From assembly GCA_944320745.1 (NCBI GenBank), contig CALUIN010000002.1:62001-126000 (forward strand): a stretch of DNA of 64,000 nt, written 5' to 3'. The stretch is from an uncultured Alloprevotella sp. (GTDB taxonomy: Bacteria; Bacteroidota; Bacteroidia; Bacteroidales; Bacteroidaceae). Shown piece after piece: positions 45,387-53,716 of this stretch (positions within the stretch are counted from its first letter, which is position 1; each line of letters begins with the position of its first letter). The translations under genes were made by a program, and so were the position numbers. A model generated the notes under the pieces. It was not told the DNA's origin. It did not search any database and saw only the letters and a program-made list of their open reading frames with translations.

Positions 45387-47177
45387 TCAGTAGTCCACGG
45401 CCACGGAGTCTGCCACCATCGAATCGGCGGCCATGCTGTCCGCAGGCGCCTCGGTCATGCTTGCGCTCGTGCCTCCTGCCAGACTGTTCAGGTCAAGGTT
45501 CGAGAGGTCTACGCTCGACACGATGACGGCCAGCTTAGTGCCGTCGAGCGCGGCCACTCCGTAGTTGCCGTTGCTGAAGCGCACCAGCTTGGCGCTGTCG
45601 TTCTCCTTGACCGTGGCGCCCATGCCGGCCAGACGCTGTGAGACGACCTTGAAGAGCTCCTCGCCCTTTCCGTCGAGCTTGCCCGTCATCTCCAGGTCCA
45701 GTCCCAACATGCGGGGCCGCACGTCGTTGTAGGCATAGCCCGTGGTGCGCGGGTAGGAGTAGTAGCTCGTGTTGTAAGTCTCCGTCAGGGCGCGGGCTAT
45801 GTAGCCCGGGTAGGCTATGTGCATCTCTCCCTTCAGTTCGCCCAGTTCTTCCGGGAAGGAGAGTTCGTCCGAGTAGGTGTAGTTCTCCGGCTTGTCGTAG
45901 TAACCGTTGTCCGACCGCTGGCAGATCTCGCTGATGACGCTCTGTGCCGTCTGGTTGAAGTCGTAGCCCGCCAGGGAGGTGGAGCTGAGCTTCATGGCGT
46001 CGGCCAGTGCGCCGAGGTCCACGTAGTCGCTCTCTATCCACGTGTCCTCGCTGGAGGCATCAATGTCGTAGAGCTCGGCCTTGAGGTCCTTGATCAGCTC
46101 GCCCTTTTTGTCCACCAGCCCCCAGTAGTTGTCCGAAAGTCTGACGGGGGCGTGGCTGCCGCCCAGGAAGGGCTGCACGCGCTGGAACGTTTCCTTGCCC
46201 ACCTGCTCGCCGTCGTAGTTGATGAGCATGTAGTCGTCGTCGCTGTCGTTGCGGGCAAAGAGGAGGCCGTCCGGGCCGAAGCTGAGGCGGTCGTATTTCG
46301 CACGGAGCACCGTCTCGCCCTTGAAGTTCATGAGGCCGTAGTTTTCGCCGTCGGAGTAGATGAAGTGGCCGTCGTGCACTTCGCTGATGCGCTTGACGCG
46401 GCTGTTGGGCATGAGCACCCATTCGCCCTTCTCGTCAAGCAGGCCGTAGACGGTCGAGCCGTCGCGCTCCACGCCGGCGGGCATGACGTCGTCGTAGAAG
46501 GTGCCTTCGATGTTTTCAAACTTGCCGAGGGGAATCTCCGAGATGAGTTCGCCCTTGCGGTTGAACACGGCGAACTTCACCTTCGACTTGTCTCCGCTGC
46601 CGGCGTCCTTGTATTTCTTGTCGACGGCTATGATGCGGCCGTCGTGGCACATAGTGATGTCGCTGAAGGCCGGGCGCAGCACGATGTTGCCCTTCGTGTC
46701 GATGGCGCCGAAATAGCCCTCGGTGGTCTCGAAGATGGCGATGCCTTCCCAAAAGTTCGACACGCGGCGCACAGCCTTGCCGTCCAGCTTGTCCAAGGCT
46801 TTGACCTCCTTGCCGTCGCGGTCGATGAGGACGACGCACTTGCCCTTTTCCACGACGGGGGCAACGTCTTCATAGAACAGGCCGGCCTCCAGATAGGCAG
46901 CCCCCACCTGGACGGGCTTCTCCTCGGTGGTGTAGATTTCCCACAGGCCATCGGTGTTCCTCACCATGAAGCGGCCGTTGACGGCCACGGTGGGCCGCTC
47001 CGTAAACTCGTCGGCAAAGAGCACCTTGCCCTCCGGGCTGATGAGTCCCCAGCGGCCGTCCTCGGACGACTGGAACGGTATGTACTCCACCAGGTCGAGC
47101 GGTGAATTGGGCTTGGAGCCGCAGCCGTAGAGCAGCACGGCGGCAAGCAGTAGCAGTAGTTGACTGATTCTTTTCAT
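45387..47177 (-). CDS. WG-repeat lipoprotein, 596 aa
   Basis: A lipoprotein (lipobox AVLLYGCGS, Cys19) whose first 380 residues are built from WG-type beta repeats: GRWGLISPEGKVLF, DGLWEIYTTE, GYFGAIDTKGNIVL, STVYGLLDEKGEWV, NYGLMNFKGETVLRAKYD and NYWGLVDKKGELI. The repeats recur about every 45-50 residues and should form a beta-propeller or solenoid for binding. A second region (about 390-560) is not repetitive and is of unknown fold. The last 25 residues are the acidic tail APADSMAADSMVADSVAVDY, very like the small lipoprotein at 289-498. No catalytic motif is seen. Confidence 0.82.
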   Translation of the reverse strand: MKRISQLLLLLAAVLLYGCGSKPNSPLDLVEYIPFQSSEDGRWGLISPEGKVLFADEFTERPTVAVNGRFMVRNTDGLWEIYTTEEKPVQVGAAYLEAGLFYEDVAPVVEKGKCVVLIDRDGKEVKALDKLDGKAVRRVSNFWEGIAIFETTEGYFGAIDTKGNIVLRPAFSDITMCHDGRIIAVDKKYKDAGSGDKSKVKFAVFNRKGELISEIPLGKFENIEGTFYDDVMPAGVERDGSTVYGLLDEKGEWVLMPNSRVKRISEVHDGHFIYSDGENYGLMNFKGETVLRAKYDRLSFGPDGLLFARNDSDDDYMLINYDGEQVGKETFQRVQPFLGGSHAPVRLSDNYWGLVDKKGELIKDLKAELYDIDASSEDTWIESDYVDLGALADAMKLSSTSLAGYDFNQTAQSVISEICQRSDNGYYDKPENYTYSDELSFPEELGELKGEMHIAYPGYIARALTETYNTSYYSYPRTTGYAYNDVRPRMLGLDLEMTGKLDGKGEELFKVVSQRLAGMGATVKENDSAKLVRFSNGNYGVAALDGTKLAVIVSSVDLSNLDLNSLAGGTSASMTEAPADSMAADSMVADSVAVDY

Positions 47178-47277
47178 AGTCAGTATGTTTTAACAAAGTG
47201 AATAAAAAGGCGACAAAGGCACGTCCCCGCCGGCGGGCGGACCGCCGCGAGGTGATGCGGGCGTGGCATTCTCTCCG

Positions 47278-47285
47278 CAAAAATA
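47278..47285 (-). promoter_or_regulatory. Possible -7 element of the WG-repeat gene
   Basis: TATTTTTG on the minus strand fits TAnnTTTG but would give a leader of about 95 bases. No -33 match is visible. Confidence 0.35.
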
Positions 47286-47390
47286 ACGAATTTCAGAAAA
47301 TACGGAATAAAAAGTAAAGAAAAATCAACGGAAAGGCTTGCGTCCGGCAGGTTTTCGCCGGAAAATGGCAGGCGGCATTCCGATTTTTCG

Positions 47391-47398
47391 TAATTTTG
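47391..47398 (+). promoter_or_regulatory. Probable -7 element of manA
   Basis: TAATTTTG matches the consensus and lies 47 bases before the start codon. Confidence 0.5.
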
Positions 47399-47444
47399 CG
47401 CGGCTATTCCCGCAAATGATAGCTGTAAGAAGTCTGTTCCTTTT

Positions 47445-48413
47445 ATGCTGACACCTTTTAAGTTTCAACCCTACCTGCGGACGGTGCTCTGGGGCGGCAG
47501 TCGGATAGCCGCCTATAAGGGCTGGCCGACGGCCGAAGAAGGGCTGGGCGAAAGCTGGGAAATCTCGGCGATGCCCGGTCGCGAGTCCGTCGTGAAGGAA
47601 GGGGCGGACCAGGGACTGACCCTTTCGCAGCTGGTGGAAAAGTATGGCGCGGACCTGCTGGGCCGCCGCGTGGAGGAAGTCTACGGGCGGCGCTTCCCGC
47701 TGCTCGTCAAGCTCATCGACGCCCACCGCGACCTGTCGCTCCAGGTACACCCGGACGACGGGCTGGCGCGTAGTCTCCATAGCGGGACGGGCAAGACGGA
47801 GATGTGGTACGTGGTGCGGGCGGACGCCGGGGCTATGATCTATGCCGGCTTTTCGCAGGCCATCACGCCCGAGGAGTACGACCGCCGCGTGGCGGACCAT
47901 AGCATTATGCACGTGGTGGCCCGTCACGAAGCGCATGCCGGCGATGTGATCTACCTGCCCGCCGGGTGTATCCACACGCTCGGCGCGGGCAATCTGGTGG
48001 TCGAGGTGCAGCAGGCTTCGGACATCACCTACCGCGTCTACGACTACGGCCGGCGCGACGCCGCCGGCCATCTGCGCGAACTGCACACCGACCTGGCGCG
48101 AAGCGCACTGGACTTCAGCGCCGGGGACGGCAATTTCGTGACGTACGACCGGGCGGGAAAGGGGCGGACGCCGTTGGTGCATTGTCCCTACTTCCGCACG
48201 GACCGCTTCAGCCTTTGCGGCGAGGCCTCGCTGCCGGCCGCGGCGGACGCATTCCAGGTGCTGGTATGCGTGGAGGGCGAGGCAGTCCTGCGGCCGTCGG
48301 GGGGAGCGTCGGCGGGCGTAAGCCTGCGGCGCGGAGAGTCCGTGCTCGTTCCCGCCGCGGCGTTGCCCCAGCGGATGTCCGGCAGTGCCACGCTGCTTTG
48401 CGTGACGGTGTGA
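47445..48413 (+). CDS. manA: Class I mannose-6-phosphate isomerase
   Basis: ManA interconverts mannose 6-phosphate and fructose 6-phosphate, feeding GDP-mannose and, through it, GDP-fucose. The cupin barrel shows the short-form pattern: LWGGSRIAAYKGW, then GESWEIS, the zinc ligands in LIDAHRDLSLQVHPDD and GKTEMWYVV, and the third metal region LPAGCIHTLGAGNLVVEVQQASDITYRVYDYGR. Length (322 aa) is that of the short Bacillus-type enzyme. The flippase gene follows after 155 bases without a promoter match, so a sugar-supply and export unit is possible. Confidence 0.92.
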   Translation: MLTPFKFQPYLRTVLWGGSRIAAYKGWPTAEEGLGESWEISAMPGRESVVKEGADQGLTLSQLVEKYGADLLGRRVEEVYGRRFPLLVKLIDAHRDLSLQVHPDDGLARSLHSGTGKTEMWYVVRADAGAMIYAGFSQAITPEEYDRRVADHSIMHVVARHEAHAGDVIYLPAGCIHTLGAGNLVVEVQQASDITYRVYDYGRRDAAGHLRELHTDLARSALDFSAGDGNFVTYDRAGKGRTPLVHCPYFRTDRFSLCGEASLPAAADAFQVLVCVEGEAVLRPSGGASAGVSLRRGESVLVPAAALPQRMSGSATLLCVTV

Positions 48414-48567
48414 GCGGCGGTAGCCGCGCCGCGGTGCCTGCTGCCCGCAGCGGAATGCGGCGACAACGCCCGGCCGTGGCGCGCAGGATGGGCGGCAGAC
48501 CTTCCCGCACCGCTTCCCGGTACGGACTGAAAGTCCGCGACAATCATTCTCATACAAGCGTGAACAT

Positions 48568-50085
48568 ATGAATCAACTGAAGGCTGGCGCCGCTTTGAAT
48601 TATCTGTCTATCGCCTTGAATATGGTGATAGGCCTTTCTTATACCCCTTACATGCTCCGGATGTTGGGCAAGTCGGAGTATGGACTTTACTCTCTGGCCG
48701 CATCCATCATTGCCTATCTGACCATACTGGACCTGGGATTCGGCAACGCGATCGTGCGCTACACGGCGAAATTCCGGGCCGAAGGCAAGCTGCGCGAGCA
48801 GCAGGAGATGTTCGGCATGTTCCTGGTACTCTACGCCGGCGTAGGACTGCTGGTCGTGGCGGGCGGCCTGTTGCTGACGCTGAATGTAGGGCAGATCTTC
48901 TCCGCCAACATGACGCCCGAGGAGGTGTCCCGCACGCGCATCATGCTTTGGCTGATGACGTTCAACTTGGCATTTACTTTCCCGATGAGCATCTGGGGCA
49001 GCATCATGACGGCCTACGAGCGCTTCGTGTTTCAGCGCCTGGTCAGCATCACGCGCAGTGTGCTGAATCCGCTGGTGATGGTGGCGCTGCTGGCTGTGGG
49101 CTACAAGGCCGTGGCCATGGTAGTGGTGACGACCGTTTTCAATGTCCTCACGCTCGTAATCAATTACGTGTATTGCCGGCGGAAACTGCATGTGAAAATC
49201 AGGCTGGGCCGTTTCAATCCCGCCTTTCTGAAGGAGGTGGCCGTCTACTCGTTCTGGATTTTTCTGAATGCGATCATGGACCGCATATATTGGAGCACGG
49301 GGCAGTTTGTCCTAGGCATATTCCGCGGAGCGGCAGCCGTGGCGGTCTATGCCGTAGCCATCCAGCTGCAACAGATATACATGATGTTCTCGACCGCAGT
49401 GAGCGGCGTGTTTCTGCCGCGGGTCACGGCGATGGTGGCAACGGGGAAAGACGACCGCGCCATTTCCGACCTCTTTATCCGTACAGGCCGCATCCAGTAT
49501 GCCATATTGGCGTTGATCCTTTCCGGCTTCGTCCTTTTCGGGCAACCTTTTATCCGGCTGTGGGCCGGGGCCGGGTACGAGGAGGCTTATGCCATCGCGC
49601 TGCTGTTCTTCGTTCCACTCACTGTCCCCCTGATCCAGAATCTCGGAATCGTTATTCTCCAGGCACGCAATCAGATGAAGTTCCGTTCCGTCCTGTACGT
49701 ATTGATCGCGATAGCCAGCCTGGGGCTGTCAATCCCTATGACGAAGCTCTATGGCGGCATCGGCTGCGCCGTGGCGACGGCCCTGGCGTTGACGCTGGGA
49801 CAAATCATCATCATGAACATATACTATCAGCGCAGGCAGCGGCTGGACATGTTCCGTTTCTGGTGCGAAATAGGCAAGATGTCTGTCATACCGCTGCTGC
49901 TGACGTTTGGCGGGAAGGCGCTGTTTATGGAAACCGGCTGGGACCTGACTGCTCCGGGCAATTTCTTACTGGCCGTCGCCGCGTTCATAGTAATCTACAT
50001 CCCGCTGTTCTGGCATTTTTCGCTGAACAGTAGCGAGCGCCAGTTGCTCTGGAGCCCGATGATGAACATATTACGCAGAAAATGA
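48568..50085 (+). CDS. Wzx-like oligosaccharide flippase, 505 aa
   Basis: A polytopic inner membrane protein with twelve to fourteen hydrophobic helices, of the polysaccharide-transport branch of the MATE/MOP superfamily. The N-terminus NYLSIALNMVIGLSYTPYMLRMLGKSEYGLYSL is the classic signature. It should flip undecaprenyl-linked oligosaccharides. Its last codons overlap the ATG of the next gene (ATGA). No glycosyltransferase or polymerase gene follows, so this looks like a short or detached piece of a polysaccharide locus. Confidence 0.88.
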   Translation: MNQLKAGAALNYLSIALNMVIGLSYTPYMLRMLGKSEYGLYSLAASIIAYLTILDLGFGNAIVRYTAKFRAEGKLREQQEMFGMFLVLYAGVGLLVVAGGLLLTLNVGQIFSANMTPEEVSRTRIMLWLMTFNLAFTFPMSIWGSIMTAYERFVFQRLVSITRSVLNPLVMVALLAVGYKAVAMVVVTTVFNVLTLVINYVYCRRKLHVKIRLGRFNPAFLKEVAVYSFWIFLNAIMDRIYWSTGQFVLGIFRGAAAVAVYAVAIQLQQIYMMFSTAVSGVFLPRVTAMVATGKDDRAISDLFIRTGRIQYAILALILSGFVLFGQPFIRLWAGAGYEEAYAIALLFFVPLTVPLIQNLGIVILQARNQMKFRSVLYVLIAIASLGLSIPMTKLYGGIGCAVATALALTLGQIIIMNIYYQRRQRLDMFRFWCEIGKMSVIPLLLTFGGKALFMETGWDLTAPGNFLLAVAAFIVIYIPLFWHFSLNSSERQLLWSPMMNILRRK

Positions 50086-51341
50086 TAGAGATTAAGGAAA
50101 AGAAGGACTGCTGCGGCTGCTGGGCCTGTGTCCAGCGTTGCCCCAAGCACTGCATAACGATGAAGGAGGACAGCGAGGGATTCCTGTACCCCGAAGTAGA
50201 CCAGTCGTCCTGCATAGACTGCGGCCTGTGCGAGAAAGTCTGTCCTGTGATAAACCGGGAAGAGGCGCGGCGGCCGCTGGAATCGCTCGCGGCGATAAAT
50301 CCTGACGAGAAAGTGCGGATGGCCAGTTCCTCGGGCGGCGTCTTCACGTTGCTGGCCACGCAGGTCCTGGCCGAGGGCGGCGTGGTCTTCGGCGCGCGCT
50401 TCAACGACCGCTGGGAGGTGGTTCACGACGTGGCGGAGGACGCTGAAAGCCTGGCGGCGCTCCGCGAGTCAAAGTACGTGCAGAGTCGGATAGGAGACTC
50501 CTTTGCACGGGCCGAGCGCTACCTGAAATCCGGACGTAAGGTCCTGTTTACGGGGACACCTTGTCAGATCGCTGGACTGCGGCGTTTCCTTCGCAAGGAG
50601 TATGACGGCTTGCTGGCCGTCGATTTCATTTGCCACGGCGTGCCTTCGCCGGGCGTGTTCCGGCAATACCTGAAAGAGGTGACCGCGCGTCAGCGCGGCG
50701 GAAAAAATACAGTTTCCTCTCACCCTTTATCTTCCATCGCTGAATCTGATGCCCCAATCGCGGGCATCAGGTTCAGGGATAAGGTGAAAGGATGGAAAAA
50801 ATACAGTTTTTCTCTCACCCTTTCCGCGACCGGAGGGAGCGGAACGAAAAATTCAGTTTTTCTCTCCGAAGTATTTACTAAGAATCTTTATCTCAAAGGA
50901 TTTCTTGCGGACCTGTATCTGCGACCCTCGTGCTATAGTTGTCCGGCAAAGTCCCTGAGTAGCGGAAGCGACGTGACCATAGCCGACTTCTGGGGAGTCA
51001 GTTCCGTGCTGCCGGACTGGGACGACGACCGCGGGACGAGCGTAGTCCTGGTGAATACGGAGAAAGGCCGGGCGGCTGTGGCGACTTGCGGAGCCCGCAC
51101 GTGTCCGGCGGATTTCGATACGATCAGCCGTTTGAATCCGGCCGTAAATAAGTCCGTGCCTTGCCCGGCCAAGCGCAGCAAGTTCTTTATCCAGGACGGG
51201 CGGACATTCCAGCAGAAGATCAAGGTGCTTTGCCGGCCGACGTTGAAGGCGAGAGTGTGTTCCGCCGCAGCTTCAGTGGTCCGCACGGTGCTGGGCCGGA
51301 ATGGCTTGCGGCATGTAAAGTCACTGATGGGCAGAAAATAG
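50082..51341 (+). CDS. F420-dehydrogenase beta-subunit-like protein, 419 aa
   Basis: The N-terminus has two ferredoxin-like motifs, CCGCWACVQRCPKHC and CIDCGLCEKVCPV. The domain typical of F420 hydrogenase/dehydrogenase beta subunits follows: MASSSGGVFTLLATQVL, SKYVQSRIGD, VLFTGTPCQIAGLRRFL and FICHGVPSPGVFRQYL. In Bacteroidota such proteins sit in polysaccharide loci rather than with F420, and here it overlaps the flippase gene by four bases. The segment encoded by 50700-50870 is AT-rich and carries three similar repeats, with codon use unlike its neighbours. A CYSCPAKSLSSGSDVTIADFWG motif follows. The substrate is unknown. Confidence 0.85.
   Translation: MIEIKEKKDCCGCWACVQRCPKHCITMKEDSEGFLYPEVDQSSCIDCGLCEKVCPVINREEARRPLESLAAINPDEKVRMASSSGGVFTLLATQVLAEGGVVFGARFNDRWEVVHDVAEDAESLAALRESKYVQSRIGDSFARAERYLKSGRKVLFTGTPCQIAGLRRFLRKEYDGLLAVDFICHGVPSPGVFRQYLKEVTARQRGGKNTVSSHPLSSIAESDAPIAGIRFRDKVKGWKKYSFSLTLSATGGSGTKNSVFLSEVFTKNLYLKGFLADLYLRPSCYSCPAKSLSSGSDVTIADFWGVSSVLPDWDDDRGTSVVLVNTEKGRAAVATCGARTCPADFDTISRLNPAVNKSVPCPAKRSKFFIQDGRTFQQKIKVLCRPTLKARVCSAAASVVRTVLGRNGLRHVKSLMGRK
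50702..50867 (+). repeat. Three direct repeats inside the F420-dehydrogenase-like gene
   Basis: AAAAAATACAGTTTCCTCTC (from 50702), AAAAAATACAGTTTTTCTCT (from 50796) and AAAAATTCAGTTTTTCTCTC (from 50847) are close copies in a GC-rich gene. The first two also share the following CACCCTTT. All three are read in the same frame (KNTVSS, KYSFSL, KNSVFL). Confidence 0.75.
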
Positions 51342-51424
51342 GCGGCCAGGACCGGGGAGCTGGCGGGCCGTGCATCGGAATAATCCCGGCTACCCCGTGT
51401 CGTAACAGACTGACGCTGAACGAT

Positions 51425-51471
51425 GCGCCTCGCGCTGTCTCTTTTACGAGAACGGCGCGAGGCGCGTTTTT
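51425..51471 (+). terminator. Terminator of the polysaccharide gene pair
   Basis: GCGCCTCGCGC (51425-51435) pairs perfectly with GCGCGAGGCGC (51455-51465), followed by G and a run of five T. Confidence 0.85.
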
Positions 51472-51500
51472 GTCTGTCTGCCGGGCCCGGGCTGCGGCCT

Positions 51501-52727
51501 TCAGCGCAAGGCGCGGCAGAGAGCGGGATAAGCCAGGGCGTAGAGCGTGATAGCCACGTAGCAAACCAGCGGTATGGAAAACGCTGCGGACATGCTGCCC
51601 GTCGTGTCGGCGATAAATCCCATGGAGAGCGGGGCAAGCGCGCCGCCCACGATGCTCATCACAAGGAGAGAGGAAGCCATTTTCGTGTGGATACCCAGGT
51701 TCCGGATGGAAAGGGCGAAAATTGTAGGGAACATGATGCTTTCGCACAGCAGGCAGAGGAATAGCATGATGAGTCCGGCGAATCCGTTGAGCGTCAGTAC
51801 GAATATCATGGTCAGTGAGGCCATAAGTCCGCAGACGGCCAGCAGTGAGGCCGGCCTGACGCTCCGCATGAGCAGGCTGCCGCCCATACGTCCGGCCATG
51901 AACAGTCCCATACCGAGGAAGGCCAGCCACAGTCCGGCTTCCGCCTTGCCCAGTCCGGCGTTTTCCACGGCGAAGTTGATGAAAAAGCTGTTCACGCCCG
52001 TCTGCGCCGCGACGTAGAGGAATAAGGCTACAAGTCCCAGCACGAAGTGCGGATAGGCAAACAGCCGCCGGCCCGTCTTGCCGTCTGCGGAGTCTGCTTC
52101 GCGGCCGGCCTCCTGCACTTCGGGCAGTTTTACTCGGGCAAAGACTACGGCTACCAGCAGCACGACAATGCCGATGGCCGCGTAGGGGACGGCGATGGCT
52201 TCCTGGTCGCTGTCCTCGCCGTAGAGGCAGAGCGTCCCCACGAGCGGGCCCAGAATCCATCCCAAGCCGTTGAACGACTGCGAGATGTTAATGCGCCGCT
52301 CTGCACCCGACGGGTCGCCCAGTACGGTTACGTAGGGATTGGCCGCTGTCTCTAGGCACGTCAGACCGCAACCTATCACAAACAGCGAGCCCAGGAAGAA
52401 GGGGAAAGAGTTCAGCTGGCTGCCGGGAATGAAGCTCAGGGCCCCGACGCCGTAAAGCAGCAGGCCGGTGATGACTCCGGCGCGGTAGCCGAGCCGCCTT
52501 ATCAGGACGCCGGCCGGCAAGGCCATGAGGAAATAGCCGCCGTAGACCACGGCTTGAACCAGAGCCGACCGTGTCTTCGACATGACGAACACGTCCTGGA
52601 AATGCTTGTTGAGCACGTCGAGGATGCTGTGTGCGAATCCCCATAAGAAGAAGAGCGTCGTGACCAATAAGAACGGAAACCAGTAATTCTTTCCGTCCTT
52701 TGTCTCAAATAATCCTGTTCTTTTCAT
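51501..52727 (-). CDS. FucP/GluP-type MFS transporter, 408 aa
   Basis: A twelve-helix major facilitator of the fucose/glucose-galactose permease branch. The signatures are LVTTLFFLWGFAHSILDVLNKHFQ in helix 1, the MALPAGVLIRRLGYRAGVITGL loop between helices 2 and 3, and CLETAANPYVTVLG in helix 4. Later helices contain NSFFINFAVENAGL. It would usually import a hexose with protons. Here, however, it lies 21 bases after aguB in one transcript with agmatine genes, so its substrate may differ. ATG 52727 is the more likely start; ATG 52745 overlaps the end of aguB by four codons less cleanly. Confidence 0.88.
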   Translation of the reverse strand: MKRTGLFETKDGKNYWFPFLLVTTLFFLWGFAHSILDVLNKHFQDVFVMSKTRSALVQAVVYGGYFLMALPAGVLIRRLGYRAGVITGLLLYGVGALSFIPGSQLNSFPFFLGSLFVIGCGLTCLETAANPYVTVLGDPSGAERRINISQSFNGLGWILGPLVGTLCLYGEDSDQEAIAVPYAAIGIVVLLVAVVFARVKLPEVQEAGREADSADGKTGRRLFAYPHFVLGLVALFLYVAAQTGVNSFFINFAVENAGLGKAEAGLWLAFLGMGLFMAGRMGGSLLMRSVRPASLLAVCGLMASLTMIFVLTLNGFAGLIMLFLCLLCESIMFPTIFALSIRNLGIHTKMASSLLVMSIVGGALAPLSMGFIADTTGSMSAAFSIPLVCYVAITLYALAYPALCRALR

Positions 52728-52748
52728 GTTTTCTTTTCTCTGCAAGGC

Positions 52749-53639
52749 TCAGTCCCGGAATCTGCGGGCCAGTTCGTCGAAGTATTCTATTCGTCTGTCG
52801 CGCAGGAAAGGCCACCAGCGGCGCACGTTCTCGCTGCGTTGCAGGTCCACCTGGACTATAGCGTTCGTTTCCTCCGTGCCGGCGCAGAAGAGCAGTTCCC
52901 CTTGCGGCCCGGCCACGAAACTGTTGCCCCAGAAGTCTATGCCGCGCGTCTGTCCCGACGGGTCGTCCTCGTGTCCGGTGCGGTTGACGGCTATCACCGG
53001 CAGCCCGTTTGCCACGGCGTGCCCTCTTTGCACGGTGACCCACGCGTCGCGCTGCCGCGCCTGTTCCTCTGCCGTGTCGCTGCTCTCGTAGCCGATAGCG
53101 GTCGGGTAAATCAGGAGCTGCGCGCCGGCCAGTGCCATGAGCCGCGCGCCCTCCGGATACCATTGGTCCCAGCACACTTGGACGCCCAGGGTCCCCACAC
53201 TCGTCTGAATGGGTTGGAAACCCAGGTCGCCCGGCGTGAAGTAGAATTTCTCGTAATAGGCCGGGTCGTCGGGGATGTGCATCTTGCGGTATTTGCCGGC
53301 TATGCTGCCGTCTTTCTCCAGTACCACGGCCGTGTTGTGATAAAGGCCAGGCGCACGGCGCTCAAAGAGAGAGCACACCAGCACGATGCCGTGTTTGCGG
53401 GCAATGCGGCCGAAGTATTCGGTCGACGGACCCGGAACCGGTTCCGCCAGGTCAAAGCAGTCAGTGTTCTCCGTCTGGCAGAAGTACAGCGAGTTGTGCA
53501 ATTCCTGGAGTACCACGAGCTGCGCGCCGCGACCGGCCACGTCAGCAATGTTTGCCGCGAGCTTTTCGCGGTTGGCCGCCGTGTCGGCCGAGCAAGTCTG
53601 CTGGACGATACCGACGGTAAGTGTAGAACCTTGGGGCAT
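52749..53639 (-). CDS. aguB: N-carbamoylputrescine amidase
   Basis: AguB hydrolyses N-carbamoylputrescine to putrescine, ammonia and carbon dioxide. It is a nitrilase-fold enzyme whose catalytic triad is visible as Glu46 in VVLQELHN, Lys119 in GKYRKMHIPDD and Cys156 in VQVCWDQWYPE. Length is 296 residues from ATG 53639 (MPQGSTLTVGIVQQ). It follows aguA, which makes its substrate, on the same strand after 77 bases that contain a strong hairpin. The MFS transporter gene follows 21 bases later. Confidence 0.94.
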   Translation of the reverse strand: MPQGSTLTVGIVQQTCSADTAANREKLAANIADVAGRGAQLVVLQELHNSLYFCQTENTDCFDLAEPVPGPSTEYFGRIARKHGIVLVCSLFERRAPGLYHNTAVVLEKDGSIAGKYRKMHIPDDPAYYEKFYFTPGDLGFQPIQTSVGTLGVQVCWDQWYPEGARLMALAGAQLLIYPTAIGYESSDTAEEQARQRDAWVTVQRGHAVANGLPVIAVNRTGHEDDPSGQTRGIDFWGNSFVAGPQGELLFCAGTEETNAIVQVDLQRSENVRRWWPFLRDRRIEYFDELARRFRD

Positions 53640-53669
53640 GTTTTGTGAAGTTTTCGGGGTGAATAATGT

Positions 53670-53711
53670 GCCGCCCCGGTGTCCGGCGGGAGGACGCGAC
53701 ACCGGGGCGGC
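53670..53711 (-). promoter_or_regulatory. Intercistronic hairpin between aguA and aguB
   Basis: GCCGCCCCGGTGTC and GACACCGGGGCGGC form a perfect 14-pair stem around a 14-base loop. On the transcribed strand it is not followed by a T run, so it may be an RNA-processing or stability element that sets the aguA/aguB ratio. Confidence 0.5.
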
Positions 53712-53716
53712 AGGAT

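Noticed and set aside
51342-51424. A repeat locus expected near 51.25 kb from the even spacing
   Set aside because: The gap after the F420-dehydrogenase-like gene has only an ordinary terminator and no core sequence, so the series has a real gap there.
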